A program made the position numbers and the translations under genes. A stretch of DNA of 64,000 nucleotides from Streptomyces sp. NBC_01353. GTDB taxonomy: Bacteria; Actinomycetota; Actinomycetes; Streptomycetales; Streptomycetaceae. Shown here piece by piece: positions 26,278 to 36,285 of this stretch. The notes under the pieces were generated by a model. The model saw nothing but the letters and a program-made list of their open reading frames with translations. It did no database searches and was not told where the DNA came from. Position 1 is the stretch's first letter, and each line of letters starts with the position of its first letter. The DNA lies in contig NZ_CP108352.1 of NCBI RefSeq assembly GCF_036237275.1, positions 4,216,001 through 4,280,000 of the forward strand, read 5' to 3'.

Positions 26278-27738
26278 TCAGTCCCTCTTGCAGATGCGGT
26301 CGAGGAGATTCGCGGTGGCGCGCTGGATCCGCCGGTCGACATGGCCCGGCCGGTCCAGTGCGGGTGACCAGGCGAAGGTGCCGGAGGCGAAGACCCAGGC
26401 TCCGGACGGGGCCCGGTAGAGGGAGGTCTCCTGGTGGCGCAGGGCGCCTTCGCTGTCCTGGTAGGGCGAGTGGGCGAGCAGGATCCGGCCCTCGTGCTCG
26501 GGCAGCGCGGTGCGCGGGAAGTACCGGTCGGCCTCGCCCGCGACGAGCCCCGGGATCTCGTCCCCGTCCCCGGCCCCGGTCGCGTCCCAGAGCCAGTGCT
26601 CCGCGTTCCGTACGACCAGGGGGTGCGGCTCCGGGACCCGCCCCGCGTACTGGATCCCCAGCAGCTGCTGCTCCGGGCGGTCGATCTCGCGCCAGAGGGC
26701 GGGGCGGCCGGGGCCTCGGCGCTTGCGGCAGGTGAGGAGCCGGTCGGGGACCCCGGACGGTGAGGGGCCGAGCTCCACCTGCCAGTACATGGTGTTGGCG
26801 GAGAGGAAGACGAGTGAGGTGCCCTGCTCGCGGGCGAGCTCGACGGTCCGGCGCATGGGGACGGACCAGTACTCGTCGTGGCCGGGGAAGACCAGGCCCC
26901 GGTAGCGGGTCGGGTCGACGCGGCCGGCGTGCAGATCGCGGGTCTCGGCGTAGGCGATGTCGTAGCCGTACCGCTCGGCCCAGCGGATGAAGTCGTAGGC
27001 GTGGCCGACATGGAGGGGCAGTCCGGCGCCCGCGTAGGGGCGGTCGAAGGAGACCGTGCACGCCGCGTCCTTCTCGCCGAGGAGGCGGCCCTGCTCGTCC
27101 CACGCGTGGTAGAGACTCGCGCCGGTGCGACCGTCCTCCGGGTAGAGGTTGTACGCCTGCCAGGTCACGTCCGGGAGGACGAGAAGGAGGTCGGCGGGGT
27201 GGTTGTCGCGGACGGTGAAAGGGATGTGGGAGCGGTACCCGTCGGCGGTGGTGAGCACGGCGACATACGCGCCGATCGACCAGAAGGACGGGATCTGCAG
27301 TCGCCAGGACTGCCACCAGTGGTGGCAGGAGACGGTCCGGTCGGCGGTCAGCGGGGCCGGCTGGACGATGCCGGAGAGGCGCGGGCTGGTGGTGATCTTG
27401 GCGGCGCCGTCGCCCGCGTAATGACCGATCCGGTAGATGTCGACCGAGAACTGCTGCGGTGGGTCCACCGTGATGTGGAAATCGATCGCCTCGCCGGGGG
27501 CCACGGCCCCGTTGGACGCGAAGCCCTTGATCTGGCTGCGGACGTCGTCGGCGGTGCGGGGGCCGCCGCCGCCACCGCGGGCCAGGGTCTCGTCGGCGTA
27601 CCAGGGGACGACCTGCCCGGTGTCGTCGAAGTAGTTCTCCGAGCCGCGCAGCCAGGGCAGGGGCCCTTGCCCGAAGGGGTCCGAGACGGCGTGGGCGAGC
27701 GCGCCCGATTCCCACCGCCTGATCTGCTCCGCCCCCAT
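26278..27738 (-). CDS. N,N-dimethylformamidase-like large-subunit domain protein, 486 aa
   Basis: The protein resembles the C-terminal part of the DMFase beta subunit, a family whose characterised member is an iron enzyme hydrolysing dimethylformamide. Typical segments are IDFHITVDPPQQFSVDIYRI, a beta domain, then HAWDEQGR, GYDIAYAETRDLH, VFPGHDEYWSVPMR and LVFLSANTMYWQVEL. No signal peptide is visible. A GGGAGGGG ribosome site precedes the ATG. No small (alpha) subunit gene lies nearby, so the true substrate is probably not DMF. This gene type is common in Streptomyces at this position, from memory. Confidence 0.82.
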   Translation of the reverse strand: MGAEQIRRWESGALAHAVSDPFGQGPLPWLRGSENYFDDTGQVVPWYADETLARGGGGGPRTADDVRSQIKGFASNGAVAPGEAIDFHITVDPPQQFSVDIYRIGHYAGDGAAKITTSPRLSGIVQPAPLTADRTVSCHHWWQSWRLQIPSFWSIGAYVAVLTTADGYRSHIPFTVRDNHPADLLLVLPDVTWQAYNLYPEDGRTGASLYHAWDEQGRLLGEKDAACTVSFDRPYAGAGLPLHVGHAYDFIRWAERYGYDIAYAETRDLHAGRVDPTRYRGLVFPGHDEYWSVPMRRTVELAREQGTSLVFLSANTMYWQVELGPSPSGVPDRLLTCRKRRGPGRPALWREIDRPEQQLLGIQYAGRVPEPHPLVVRNAEHWLWDATGAGDGDEIPGLVAGEADRYFPRTALPEHEGRILLAHSPYQDSEGALRHQETSLYRAPSGAWVFASGTFAWSPALDRPGHVDRRIQRATANLLDRICKRD

Positions 27739-27949
27739 GTCGCACCCCTCCCTCGACTCCCCCGCGCCGAATCCCGTCGTGTGCTGTCGTGTGCCGTCAT
27801 GTGTGCCCTCGCGCGCTGTCCGCGGTGCGGGCTGTCATGTGCTGCTGTCAGTGCCGGTCCCCAGCACATCACATAACGCACGCACTCCGTCACCGTTCGT
27901 CGCGAATTGACGTGAACGGAAGGCCTGCTTCCGGGGGTGTCGGCGTCTC

Positions 27950-29875
27950 TTACACGAGGCGGACGGGCTTTTCGGGGCGGACGCCGGTCTCGGTGAGCCA
28001 GGTCCGCAGGGGCTCGGGGTCGCCGTCCTCGACGAGGGCGAGGACGCGGGCGGCCAGATCGGTGTTCCGCTCGCCGCCGACGAGGAGCGCGGGGCCGTCG
28101 AGCCAGTCGAGACCCGGGGCGGCGCCCGCGGTGTCGACGGCGGCGCAGCAGACCATCGCCGTTACATGGTCGGCCAGGAGGTCGCGGCCCGTCCGGGGCG
28201 GCTGGAGCGGGAAGAGCGGCAGCGTGTCGGCGCCCGGGCCGGCGGCGTGCGGCGCGGGAGCGGGGGCGGCGGGCCTGGCCGCCTCCTCGCGGGCGACATG
28301 CGCGGTGAGCGCGGCGGCGAGGGCGTCGGCGGCGGGGTTGCCGACGGCGGGCTCGGTGGGGGCGGTGGGGTCGGGCTCGGTGGGGTCGGGCTCGGTGAGG
28401 TCGTCGGGCGCCGTGGGGTCGGGTGCCGTGGGGTCGTTGCCGCGGGGCGCCGTGGGGTCGTCGGGACCAGGCTCGGCGAGGTCGGCCGGGCTGAGCGTGG
28501 TCGGCTTGTGCGGGGGCTCGTCCTGGGGGGTCGTCTCGTTCTCGGCGTGGGTCGAGAGGTGGGACATCACCCGGGTCAGGGTCGGGCCGTCGTCGGCCGC
28601 GGAGCCGGTTCCCGCACGCGTACCCGTACCGACGCTCGCACCCGTACCCGCCCTCCTGCCGGTGTCGGCGGGGAGAACACCCAGTTCGTCGAGGACGAGG
28701 TGGAGTCGGGTCGCGTCGGCGCGCCACTTACGGTCGACCACCTCTTCCGGGTACTGATCCCAGTCCACCGGGGACCAGTCCGGGCCTGCCTCCGCAGGGC
28801 CGCCGTGGAAGAGGCGGGCGGCGAGCAGCGAGGCGGCCTCGTCGACGGTTCCCGGCTCTTCGAGCAGGTCGCAGGCCGGACGCTCGCCCAGCCGGGAGGT
28901 GAAGCCCTCGGCGAGGCGGTCGCGACGGGAGAGTTCGGTGAGGGCGGAGACCACGCCCACGTCCAGGCGTGCGGGCCAGCGGCCCATCCGCCAGGCGGGC
29001 AGCGCGACCCGGGTGAGCAGCCGGTCCCAGCCCGCGTAGGCGAGGCCGACCTGCTCCTGGGCGACGATCCGGACGCCGTAGTCCACAGCCTGTGCACGCT
29101 CGGAGCCGGCGACGGCGACACCCCGCTCCATCTCGGCGGCATGTCCGCGGCAGAGGCGCAGCAGGACCCGGGCGACCCGCCCGATCCCATGGGCGCCGAG
29201 CCTGCTGACCGGGTCGAGCCCCTCGCGGCGGGGGGCGGCGACGGCCGCGTCGAGGCCCTGCACGAAGCGGCGGGCCGCGGCTATGTCGGGGTGCGCGGCC
29301 GGAGCCGTACCGGCGACGACGGGGGCGAGGACCGCCCGCAGCTCGCCGACGCGCATCCACCACAGGAAAGGCGAGCCGATGACGAGGACGGGCGCGTCGG
29401 TGGAGCGCCGGAGTCCCGCCGTACGGCCGGATCCGGTGCCGTGTGCCGGGTGCGTGCGGTCCTCGAGCCAGCTGTCGCAGTCCGGCGTCAGGGCTATCGC
29501 GGAGGGAGCCGGGACGCCGAGCCGGTCGGCGAGGTCCCGGACCATCCGGTAGAGATCGGGGGCCGTGGTCTCGGCGAGCTCCACGGTCGGGGTGACGGCG
29601 GGGCGGGACCGCGCGATCACCAGCGCGACGGCCGCGGCGGCGAGCAGGACGACCACCGCGAGCACGGTGGTCACCCAGCGGGCCGCGTCCCAGCCGGCGC
29701 CCGTGAAATGGCCGGTGCCCCCTCCCGCGTAGAGGATCACGGCCGCTGCGGCCGGGAGCACGGCGACGCCCAGCGCCCTGCCGCGGACCCGGAGCACGGC
29801 GAGGGCACGGGCGCGCGCGGCGCGTGCACCCATCTCCTCGCCGGCAACGGAACCTGTACCGGACACGCCGTACAT
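27950..29875 (-). CDS. Membrane protein resembling M48 peptidases but lacking HExxH, 641 aa
   Basis: Two membrane segments lie at about residues 38-58 and 72-95. Next is a domain (about 100-215) that follows the M48 order: LAETTAPDLYRMVRDLADRL, then VLVIGSPFLWWMRVGELRAVLAPVVAG. In active M48 enzymes GELRAVLA is followed by HExxH; here PVVAG stands in that place, so the zinc site is lost. The C-terminal half has a long Pro/Asp/Thr-rich linker with repeated DPTAPD/EPDPTEPD units and a short domain ending PVRLV. The ATG at MYGVSGTGS has GGAGG upstream. No clear partner gene lies nearby. Confidence 0.75.
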   Translation of the reverse strand: MYGVSGTGSVAGEEMGARAARARALAVLRVRGRALGVAVLPAAAAVILYAGGGTGHFTGAGWDAARWVTTVLAVVVLLAAAAVALVIARSRPAVTPTVELAETTAPDLYRMVRDLADRLGVPAPSAIALTPDCDSWLEDRTHPAHGTGSGRTAGLRRSTDAPVLVIGSPFLWWMRVGELRAVLAPVVAGTAPAAHPDIAAARRFVQGLDAAVAAPRREGLDPVSRLGAHGIGRVARVLLRLCRGHAAEMERGVAVAGSERAQAVDYGVRIVAQEQVGLAYAGWDRLLTRVALPAWRMGRWPARLDVGVVSALTELSRRDRLAEGFTSRLGERPACDLLEEPGTVDEAASLLAARLFHGGPAEAGPDWSPVDWDQYPEEVVDRKWRADATRLHLVLDELGVLPADTGRRAGTGASVGTGTRAGTGSAADDGPTLTRVMSHLSTHAENETTPQDEPPHKPTTLSPADLAEPGPDDPTAPRGNDPTAPDPTAPDDLTEPDPTEPDPTAPTEPAVGNPAADALAAALTAHVAREEAARPAAPAPAPHAAGPGADTLPLFPLQPPRTGRDLLADHVTAMVCCAAVDTAGAAPGLDWLDGPALLVGGERNTDLAARVLALVEDGDPEPLRTWLTETGVRPEKPVRLV

Positions 29876-30092
29876 CACCCCCTCCTGCCCTCGTCGGGAC
29901 TGCCTGTGGCGGTGTTGCTCACTCCCCCACTGTGGCACCCGCCACTGACATCGCAATGCCGGTGGGCCAAGTGCCGGAACGCCTTCGCCGCACCCTAGTT
30001 GGGGCTTCGGCGGGCGTCATCCGGATGGCTCAGCCGTCACTCGATGGAATGGCTTTGGGTAAAGGTGATGACGGTTCGGGCTGGTTAGAGGT

Positions 30093-31343
30093 TCACTCCC
30101 CCGCGGCCTTGCGCGCGATGTCCGTCCGGTGCTGCGAGCCGTCCAGACGGATCCGGCCGACCGCCGCGTACGCCCGCTCGCGGGCCTGCGCCAGGTCCTT
30201 TCCGGTCGCCGTGACCGACAGGACGCGGCCGCCGGCGCTGACGATCGCCTCGCCGTCGCGCTTCGTCCCGGCGTGCAGGACGTACGCGTGGGGGGCATCC
30301 TGCGCCGCGACCTCGTCGAGGCCCTCGATCGGGTCGCCCGTGCGAGGGGTCCCCGGGTAGTTGTGCGAGGCGACGACCACGGTCACGGCCGCGTCGTCGC
30401 GCCAGTTCAGCGGCGGCTCGTTGTCGAGGGTGCCGTTGGCCGCGTTCAGCAGGACGCTCGCCAGCGGGGTCCGCAGCCGGGCCAGGACGACCTGGGTCTC
30501 CGGGTCGCCGAAGCGGGCGTTGAACTCGATGACCCGTACGCCACGGCTGGTCATCGCCAGACCCGCGTACAGCAGGCCCTGGAACGGGGTGCCGCGGCGG
30601 CGCAGCTCGTCGACCGTCGGCTGCAGAACGGTGTCCATGACCTCGTCGACCAGCTTGGGGTCGGCCCAGGGCAGCGGGGAGTAGGCGCCCATGCCACCGG
30701 TGTTCGGGCCCTCGTCGCCGTCGAGCGCGCGCTTGAAGTCCTGCGCGGGGGTGAGGGGGAGGACGGTGACGCCGTCGGTGATCGCGAAGAGGGAGACCTC
30801 GGGGCCGTCCAGGAACTCCTCGATGACTACCCGGCCGCAGGCGAGCGCGTGGGCGCGGGCCTCGGCGAGGTCGGAGGTGACCACGACGCCCTTGCCGGCC
30901 GCCAGGCCGTCGTCCTTGACGACGTACGGAGCGCCGAAGGCGTCGAGTGCCTCGTCGATCTCCTCGGCGGTGGTGCAGACGTAGCTGCGGGCGGTCGGGA
31001 CGTTGGCCCCGGCCATGACGTCCTTGGCGAACGCCTTGGAGCCCTCCAGCTGCGCCGCCTGCTCGGACGGGCCGAAGCAGGGGATGCCGGCCGCGCGGAC
31101 GGCGTCGGCGACACCCGCGACGAGCGGGGCCTCCGGGCCGACGACGACCAGATCCGCCTGGAGGTCGGCGGCCAGCCGCGCGACGGCGGCGCCGTCCAGT
31201 TGGTCGACGGGGTGCAGCTCGGCGACCTCCGCGATTCCGGCGTTGCCGGGCGCGCAGTACAGAGCGGTGACGTCGGGATCGAGGGAGAGAGAGCGGCACA
31301 GGGCGTGTTCGCGGGCGCCGCCGCCGATGACGAGGACCTTCAC
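30093..31343 (-). CDS. purD: Phosphoribosylamine-glycine ligase (GAR synthetase), 416 aa
   Basis: The enzyme joins glycine to phosphoribosylamine, step two of purine synthesis, with an ATP-grasp fold. The N-terminal [14 protein letters not shown], the HPVDQLDG region, [10 protein letters not shown] and the signature [11 protein letters not shown] (metal-binding Asn in FNARFGDPE) are visible. The GTG start coincides with the family N-terminus; the longer frame upstream is unsupported. It lies 61 bases downstream of dnaX on the same strand, so read-through from dnaX is possible. Confidence 0.97.
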   Translation of the reverse strand: MKVLVIGGGAREHALCRSLSLDPDVTALYCAPGNAGIAEVAELHPVDQLDGAAVARLAADLQADLVVVGPEAPLVAGVADAVRAAGIPCFGPSEQAAQLEGSKAFAKDVMAGANVPTARSYVCTTAEEIDEALDAFGAPYVVKDDGLAAGKGVVVTSDLAEARAHALACGRVVIEEFLDGPEVSLFAITDGVTVLPLTPAQDFKRALDGDEGPNTGGMGAYSPLPWADPKLVDEVMDTVLQPTVDELRRRGTPFQGLLYAGLAMTSRGVRVIEFNARFGDPETQVVLARLRTPLASVLLNAANGTLDNEPPLNWRDDAAVTVVVASHNYPGTPRTGDPIEGLDEVAAQDAPHAYVLHAGTKRDGEAIVSAGGRVLSVTATGKDLAQARERAYAAVGRIRLDGSQHRTDIARKAAGE

Positions 31344-31404
31344 GCCAGCCAGGGTAGCCCGCGTGGCCGGATGTCCCTTGTGCGGGCCACCGAGCGAGAC
31401 GCCC

Positions 31405-33540
31405 CTACTCGTTCGTGTATTCCTCCACAACCGTCGCTCCGAGCTCGCGCACGATCAGCTCGTGGCCGGAGAGGGCGGAGTCGACGAGGTCGGGGTCGTC
31501 CTCCTCGGGCACGTCGTCCTCGGGCGCGACGGGCGGCGGCGCATGGTGGACGGGCGGCGCGGCCTGGGGCTGGTTCTGGGCTACGGGGGTGGGAGCGGAC
31601 GCCTGCTGGACCGGCGGGGCGGGGGGCGCCTGCGGGGGCTGGTGGCTCTGCGCGTTCTGCTGCGTCTGCTGGGGCTGCTGTGGGGAAGACCACTGCTGCT
31701 GCGGGGCCTGAGCCGGGCGTCCGCCACCGAAGTTGGCCGCGGCGGGAGGCGGGTTGGCGCCGCCCGAGGGGTCGATGATCGCCTCGATCTTCCACTGCAC
31801 GTTGAACTGCTCGGCCAGTACCTGCCGCAGCACGTCCTCGCTGCCGCTGCTCGCGAAATTGTCGCGGGCGCCGGCATTGAGGAAGCCGAGCTGGAGGGTG
31901 GTGCCGTCGAACCCGGCGACCTGGGCGTTCTGGCTGAGCAGGATCCAGGTGAAGCGGCGCCGGTTCTTCACGGCGTCGAGGATCGGCTGCCACATGTTCC
32001 GCACCTGGGCGGCGCCCTGGGCCATGTCACCGGAGGGAACCGGACCGGGTGCCGGGGCGGCGGCCTGCGGCACGGGCGCGGGGGCCTGGGGCGCGGGTGC
32101 GGAGGCGCCCGGCCAGGCGCCGGGGGCCGGCGTGGCGGGGGTGGCGGGGGCACCGGGGGTCGCGGCGCCGGGCCAGGCGCCGGGGCGGGGAGCTTCGGCG
32201 GCGGGTGCGGGCTGCTGCCCGGGGGCGGGCAGCGCGGGGGCGGGCTGCTGCACGGAGGCGGGCGCGGGGGCCTGCGGGGCCGGGGTGGGCGGCGCGATCG
32301 GCGCATGGGCCTCGGGGCCGGGGACGTACCCCATGGCGGGTGCGGGCGCACCGGTGGTGAACACGGGCGCCGGGCCGGCTGCGGCGCCGCGCTCGAGGCG
32401 GTCGATCCGGGCCTGGAGCGACCGCTCGTCGTCGAAGGCCGCAGGCAGCAGCACGCGCGCGCAGATCAGCTCGAGCTGGAGCCGCGGCGAGGTGGCCCCG
32501 CGCATCTCGGTCAGCCCGGTGTTGACGAGGTCGGCCGCCCGGCTGAGCTCGGCGGCGCCGAACACGGACGCCTGCGCCTGCATACGCTCCACGACGTCCA
32601 CGGGGGCATCGATGAGCCCCTTCTCGGCGGCGTCCGGCACGGCGGCGAGGATCACCAGGTCCCGCAGCCGCTCCAGGAGGTCGGCGACGAAGCGCCGGGG
32701 GTCGTTGCCCCCCTCGATGACCCGGTCCACGACCTCGAACGCGGCCGCGCCGTCGCCGGCGGCGAAGGCGTCCACCACCGAGTCGAGCAGGGACCCGTCC
32801 GTGTACCCCAGAAGAGACGTCGCCATGGCGTATGTCACACCGTCGTCGGCAGCTCCGGCCAGCAGCTGGTCCATGACGGACATCGAGTCACGCACGGACC
32901 CGGCACCGGAGCGCACGACGAGCGGCAGCACGCCGTCCGCGACCGGGATGCCCTCGCGGCCGCAGACCTCGCCCAGGTAGTCCCGCAGGGTGCCGGGGGG
33001 CACGAGCCGGAACGGATAGTGGTGCGTCCGGGACCGGATCGTCCCGATGACCTTCTCCGGCTCAGTGGTGGCGAAGATGAACTTGAGATGCTCCGGCGGC
33101 TCCTCGACCACCTTCAGCAGGGCGTTGAAGCCCGCCGAGGTGACCATGTGCGCCTCGTCGATGATGTAGATCTTGTAGCGGCTGGAAGCGGGCCCGAAGA
33201 ACGCCTTTTCCCGCAGGTCACGGGCGTCGTCCACACCACCGTGGGAGGCGGCGTCGATCTCGATGACGTCGATCGACCCCGGCCCGTTCCGCGCCAGGTC
33301 GCGGCAGGACTGGCACTCCCCGCAGGGGGTGGGAGTGGGACCCTGCTCACAGTTCAGACAGCGCGCCAGGATGCGCGCACTGGTCGTCTTTCCGCATCCG
33401 CGGGGCCCGCTGAACAGGTACGCGTGATTGACCCGGTTGTTCCGCAGGGCCTGCTGCAACGGGTCGGTGACATGCTCCTGCCCGATGACCTCGGCGAAGG
33501 ACTCGGGACGATAGCGGCGGTACAGCGCGAGAGACGACAC
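31405..33540 (-). CDS. dnaX: DNA polymerase III subunit gamma/tau, 711 aa
   Basis: This is the clamp-loader ATPase of the replisome. The AAA+ domain has Walker A GPRGCGKT (residues 45-52), zinc cysteines Cys64, 73, 76 and 79, Walker B IIDEAHM and sensor 1 [11 protein letters not shown]. The middle domain (about 180-370) is followed by a long Pro/Ala/Gln-rich linker. A C-terminal domain starts near [20 protein letters not shown]. No A-rich slippery site for programmed frameshifting is visible. The GTG start ([14 protein letters not shown] follows) is chosen from the family. No ribosome site precedes it, and TATAAC 10 bases upstream suggests a very short or leaderless mRNA. Confidence 0.96.
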   Translation of the reverse strand: MSSLALYRRYRPESFAEVIGQEHVTDPLQQALRNNRVNHAYLFSGPRGCGKTTSARILARCLNCEQGPTPTPCGECQSCRDLARNGPGSIDVIEIDAASHGGVDDARDLREKAFFGPASSRYKIYIIDEAHMVTSAGFNALLKVVEEPPEHLKFIFATTEPEKVIGTIRSRTHHYPFRLVPPGTLRDYLGEVCGREGIPVADGVLPLVVRSGAGSVRDSMSVMDQLLAGAADDGVTYAMATSLLGYTDGSLLDSVVDAFAAGDGAAAFEVVDRVIEGGNDPRRFVADLLERLRDLVILAAVPDAAEKGLIDAPVDVVERMQAQASVFGAAELSRAADLVNTGLTEMRGATSPRLQLELICARVLLPAAFDDERSLQARIDRLERGAAAGPAPVFTTGAPAPAMGYVPGPEAHAPIAPPTPAPQAPAPASVQQPAPALPAPGQQPAPAAEAPRPGAWPGAATPGAPATPATPAPGAWPGASAPAPQAPAPVPQAAAPAPGPVPSGDMAQGAAQVRNMWQPILDAVKNRRRFTWILLSQNAQVAGFDGTTLQLGFLNAGARDNFASSGSEDVLRQVLAEQFNVQWKIEAIIDPSGGANPPPAAANFGGGRPAQAPQQQWSSPQQPQQTQQNAQSHQPPQAPPAPPVQQASAPTPVAQNQPQAAPPVHHAPPPVAPEDDVPEEDDPDLVDSALSGHELIVRELGATVVEEYTNE

Positions 33541-33585
33541 GTATACGAGGTTATAGGCGCCCACTGACAACCCGGGAACGCAAGC

Positions 33586-33671
33586 GCCCCTCACGCACCC
33601 GCCAGAGCCGACCTACCCTTGCTGCCTTCCGGCCCTGGGGGAGTTCAGTCAGATAGCGCCACGTGAGGGGC
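33586..33671 (-). ncRNA. ffs: Signal recognition particle RNA, small bacterial type
   Basis: The minus strand contains the universally conserved SRP core CAGGGCCGGAAGGCAGCAAG (within 33617-33637), which binds Ffh. The ends pair over GCCCCTCACG/CGTGAGGGGC, closing a single long hairpin of about 86 bases. The position between dnaX and tRNA-Ser is common in Streptomyces. Exact 5' and 3' ends are estimated from the terminal stem. Confidence 0.9.
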
Positions 33672-33783
33672 TCCGCCAAGGGTACCTGATCCCAGGGGCC
33701 CCGCGGTCCCCCGGTTCCGATCACGGAAACCTCTTCTGGATCACGTTCGCGAGCACCCCTCAGCGTCTTGTATTGTTTGCGGC

Positions 33784-33871
33784 GGAGGATTCGCCTAGTG
33801 GCCTAGGGCGCACGCTTGGAAAGCGTGTTGGGGGCAACCCCTCACGAGTTCGAATCTCGTATCCTCCGCCA
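33784..33871 (+). tRNA. tRNA-Ser (anticodon GGA)
   Basis: A class II tRNA with acceptor GGAGGAT/ATCCTCC, anticodon loop TTGGAAA and a long variable arm (TTGGGGGCAACCCCTCAC region). The T loop is TTCGAAT. CCA appears to be encoded (GCCA follows the acceptor). A TATTGT -10 element (33771-33776) ends 7 bases before it. Confidence 0.96.
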
Positions 33872-33893
33872 GTGCCTCACCGGGCACGATGTC

Positions 33894-33925
33894 GAAGGGC
33901 CCCACTGCTTGCGGTGGGGCCCTTC
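33894..33925 (+). terminator. Terminator after tRNA-Ser
   Basis: GAAGGGCCCCAC pairs with GTGGGGCCCTTC around an 8-base loop, followed by TTCGTTGT. Confidence 0.85.
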
Positions 33926-33940
33926 TTCGTTGTCACCGCA

Positions 33941-34330
33941 CGGAGCGAGCCGGTAGGCGTTCGTGATCGTCTCCCGCATCGTGTTGCCGCCCTTGTCCTT
34001 CAGGTCCACCCGGAAGGACACGGCCTTGGCGGTCGCCGGGTGCTTCACGCTCACCGAGCGCGCCCCCTTCGCGTCGGTCGTCACGGTGAGCGGCTTCCAG
34101 GTCCGGCCGCCGTCGTAGGAGACGTTCACGGTCAGCGCGGCAACCTGCCCGGCCGCGGCCGCCGCGCCGCTCAGCTTCAGCGGCACCGTGAGCGTGCTGC
34201 CTGCCGGAGCCGTCCCGTGCAGGCTCAGCTTCGGAGCGAGCCGCACCGTCGACAGTGGCAGCCTGGCCGTGCGGTCCGACGCCGGCCGGGCCGAGGTGAA
34301 CGTCCACACTCCTGCCACCTTCGTGCCCGC
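33941..34330 (-). pseudogene. Truncated C-terminal piece of a secreted subtilase (S8)
   Basis: The minus strand reads a coherent C-terminal domain: AGVWTFTSARPASD, LSLHGTAPAGSTLTVPLKLS, NVSYDGGRTWKPLTV, then VDLKDKGGNTMRETITNAYR. Secreted S8 peptidases of Streptomyces end with such a domain (VSYDDG-x-TW ... AYRL). No protease domain, catalytic triad or start exists upstream; the frame runs back into the exporter gene. At its 3' end the frame has no native stop and reads on through the tRNA-Ser terminator into the tRNA. It is therefore a broken remnant, cut at both ends. Confidence 0.7.
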
Positions 34331-34387
34331 ACCCCCGACGCCCCTATCGGCGTGCGGAACGGATTTCCGGCAGGGAGGATGTGGATC

Positions 34388-36235
34388 GTGCAGAACAGAG
34401 GGAGCGCCGCTGGGGGCTCCTCCCATGGTGCTCCGAGCGGAAACGGTGGGCCGCGCGGAGCCGGTGGGCCGGGCGGAACCGGGTCGGACGGAAACGGTGG
34501 GCAGGGCGCAAGGCCGGGCGGAGCCGGTGGACCGGGCGGAGCCGGGTCGGACGGGACTGGTGGGCTGGGCAGAACCAGGTCGGACGGAAACGGTGGACCG
34601 GACGGATCCGCGCCGCGGGGGTCCGGTCGGCAAGGGAAGGCTCCGAACCAGACTCTCGCCCTCGCGGCCATGCTCTTCGCCGTATCGATGATCTTCGTGG
34701 ACCAGACGATCGTCAGCATCGCCGCCCCGAGCATCATCGAGGAACTCGGCCTCTCGTCCTCCGGCATGCAGCGGGTGGTCAACGCCTACCTGCTCGCGCT
34801 CGCCGCGTTCTTCGCGCTCGGCGGGCGGCTCGCCGACATCTTCGGGCACCGCAAGGTGGTGGTGGCGGGCACGCTCGTCTTCGTCCTCTCGTCCGTGCTG
34901 TGCGGCTCGGTGCCGACCGGCAGCTTCGCCGAGAGCTGGCTCATCATCTTCCGAGCCACCCAGGGGCTGGGCGCGGCGCTGGCATTCCCCGCCGCCCTCG
35001 CCGTCGTCGTCTCCGTCGTCCCGCTCCGCCAACGGGGCCGGGCGCTGGCCCTGTTCTTCGTCCTCGCCGGAGCGCTCACCGCTCTGGGACCGTTGCTCGG
35101 CGGTTGGCTGACCTCCTGGACGTGGCGGGCCATCTTCTGGGTCAACGTCCCCGTCGCCGTCGTCGCGCTCGTCCTCACCGCCCTCGCCCGCATCCCCGAC
35201 GCCCGGCGCCCCGAACGTCTCGACGCGCCGGGCGCCGTGCTCGTCGCCGCCGGTATCGGGCTGAACGTCCTCGGGATCCAGCAGGCATCCGCCTGGGGCT
35301 GGACCAGCCCCGCCACCTGGGCGTGCATCATCGGCGGGCTCGTCCTCCTCGCGATCTTCTGCCGGCACGAACTGCGCACCGACGAACCGCTCATCAAGCT
35401 GCGCGTCTTCCGCGACCGGGCGTTCACGGCCGACAACCTGGTGCTCTTCTTCTCGACGCTGGCGTTCGTCCCCGTGATGTTCTTCGCCTCGGTGTACGCG
35501 CAGATCTCGCTCAGCTCGTCGCCCCACCAGGCCGCGCTCTACCTGCTGTACTTCTTCCTCGGCTTCGGCTTCGCAGCCCAGTGGGGCGGCCGGATCCTCG
35601 ACAAGCGCGGTGCCCGGCCCGCGATGAGGCTCGGCACGGCGCTCGGCTGCGCGGGATTCGCCCTGTGGGCGTGGAAACTGACGGACCTGTCGGCCCACGA
35701 CCAGTGGCCCTACGCCTGCCTCGCCGGAGCCGGCATCGGCCTCCTGCTCTCCCCAGCCTCCACCGACGCCGTGAACCGGGCGATCGGCGCCTCGTACGGC
35801 GAGGTCACCGGCATCACCCAGACCGTGCGGAACTACGCGGGAGCCCTGGGCATCGCGGTCTTCGGCACGGTCCTCACCCATGCCACGGCCCGCCGGGTCG
35901 AGGAGACGCTCACCGCGAAGGGCCTGCCGGAGACGGAGGCCCGGGGCGTGGCACACGACGTCGCGGAGACGATCACCGGCCACCCTGACGACCACCCGCC
36001 CACCGACGACGGGCCGACCGCCACAGCGATTCGGGGCTCCTTCGAGGACATCCACAGGGACTTCGCCGCGGCCAACCAGTGGGTCTTCTACGGGATGGCC
36101 ATCGCGCTGGGCGTGGCGTTCCTGTGCACACTTCTGCACCCCGGGACGCGGGTGACGGGCGAGGCCACGGAGAGGGAGACGGAGGAGTCCAGGGAGGTGC
36201 AAACTCGTCACTCGGATGCGGCAAGCACGTTGTAG
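34388..36235 (+). CDS. MFS drug exporter, DHA2 (14-TM) family, with Gly-rich N-terminal extension, 615 aa
   Basis: A proton-driven efflux pump of the QacA/EmrB type. The membrane part starts near residue 85 with LALAAMLFAVSMIFVDQTIV and contains motif A-like GGRLADIFGHRKVVV. About 14 hydrophobic segments follow. The first 80 residues are a Gly/Ser/Asp-rich low-complexity extension made of imperfect repeats (GGPGGAGSDG type), which is unusual for this family. The start is either the GTG chosen (9 bases after GGAGG) or an in-frame ATG three codons earlier that lies too close to that site. Upstream is the subtilase remnant, suggesting the pump was inserted at this locus. No regulator is adjacent. 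Confidence 0.85.
   Translation: MQNRGSAAGGSSHGAPSGNGGPRGAGGPGGTGSDGNGGQGARPGGAGGPGGAGSDGTGGLGRTRSDGNGGPDGSAPRGSGRQGKAPNQTLALAAMLFAVSMIFVDQTIVSIAAPSIIEELGLSSSGMQRVVNAYLLALAAFFALGGRLADIFGHRKVVVAGTLVFVLSSVLCGSVPTGSFAESWLIIFRATQGLGAALAFPAALAVVVSVVPLRQRGRALALFFVLAGALTALGPLLGGWLTSWTWRAIFWVNVPVAVVALVLTALARIPDARRPERLDAPGAVLVAAGIGLNVLGIQQASAWGWTSPATWACIIGGLVLLAIFCRHELRTDEPLIKLRVFRDRAFTADNLVLFFSTLAFVPVMFFASVYAQISLSSSPHQAALYLLYFFLGFGFAAQWGGRILDKRGARPAMRLGTALGCAGFALWAWKLTDLSAHDQWPYACLAGAGIGLLLSPASTDAVNRAIGASYGEVTGITQTVRNYAGALGIAVFGTVLTHATARRVEETLTAKGLPETEARGVAHDVAETITGHPDDHPPTDDGPTATAIRGSFEDIHRDFAAANQWVFYGMAIALGVAFLCTLLHPGTRVTGEATERETEESREVQTRHSDAASTL
34440..34612 (+). repeat. Imperfect tandem repeats coding for the Gly-rich extension
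   Basis: Units such as GGGCGGAGCCGG and GGGTCGGACGGAAACGGTGG recur several times with small changes, giving GG-x-GG and SDGNGG peptides. Length variation between strains would be expected. Confidence 0.6.
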
Positions 36236-36285
36236 GCCGAGGTGGCGGCCGAGGATCCGCGGGCGGTCACGGCACAGTGGGCGGT

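Noticed and set aside
31405-33540. Programmed frameshift in dnaX producing a separate gamma subunit
   Set aside because: No A6-type slippery sequence with a following stem is visible in the coding sequence; the AAA+ region continues without interruption.
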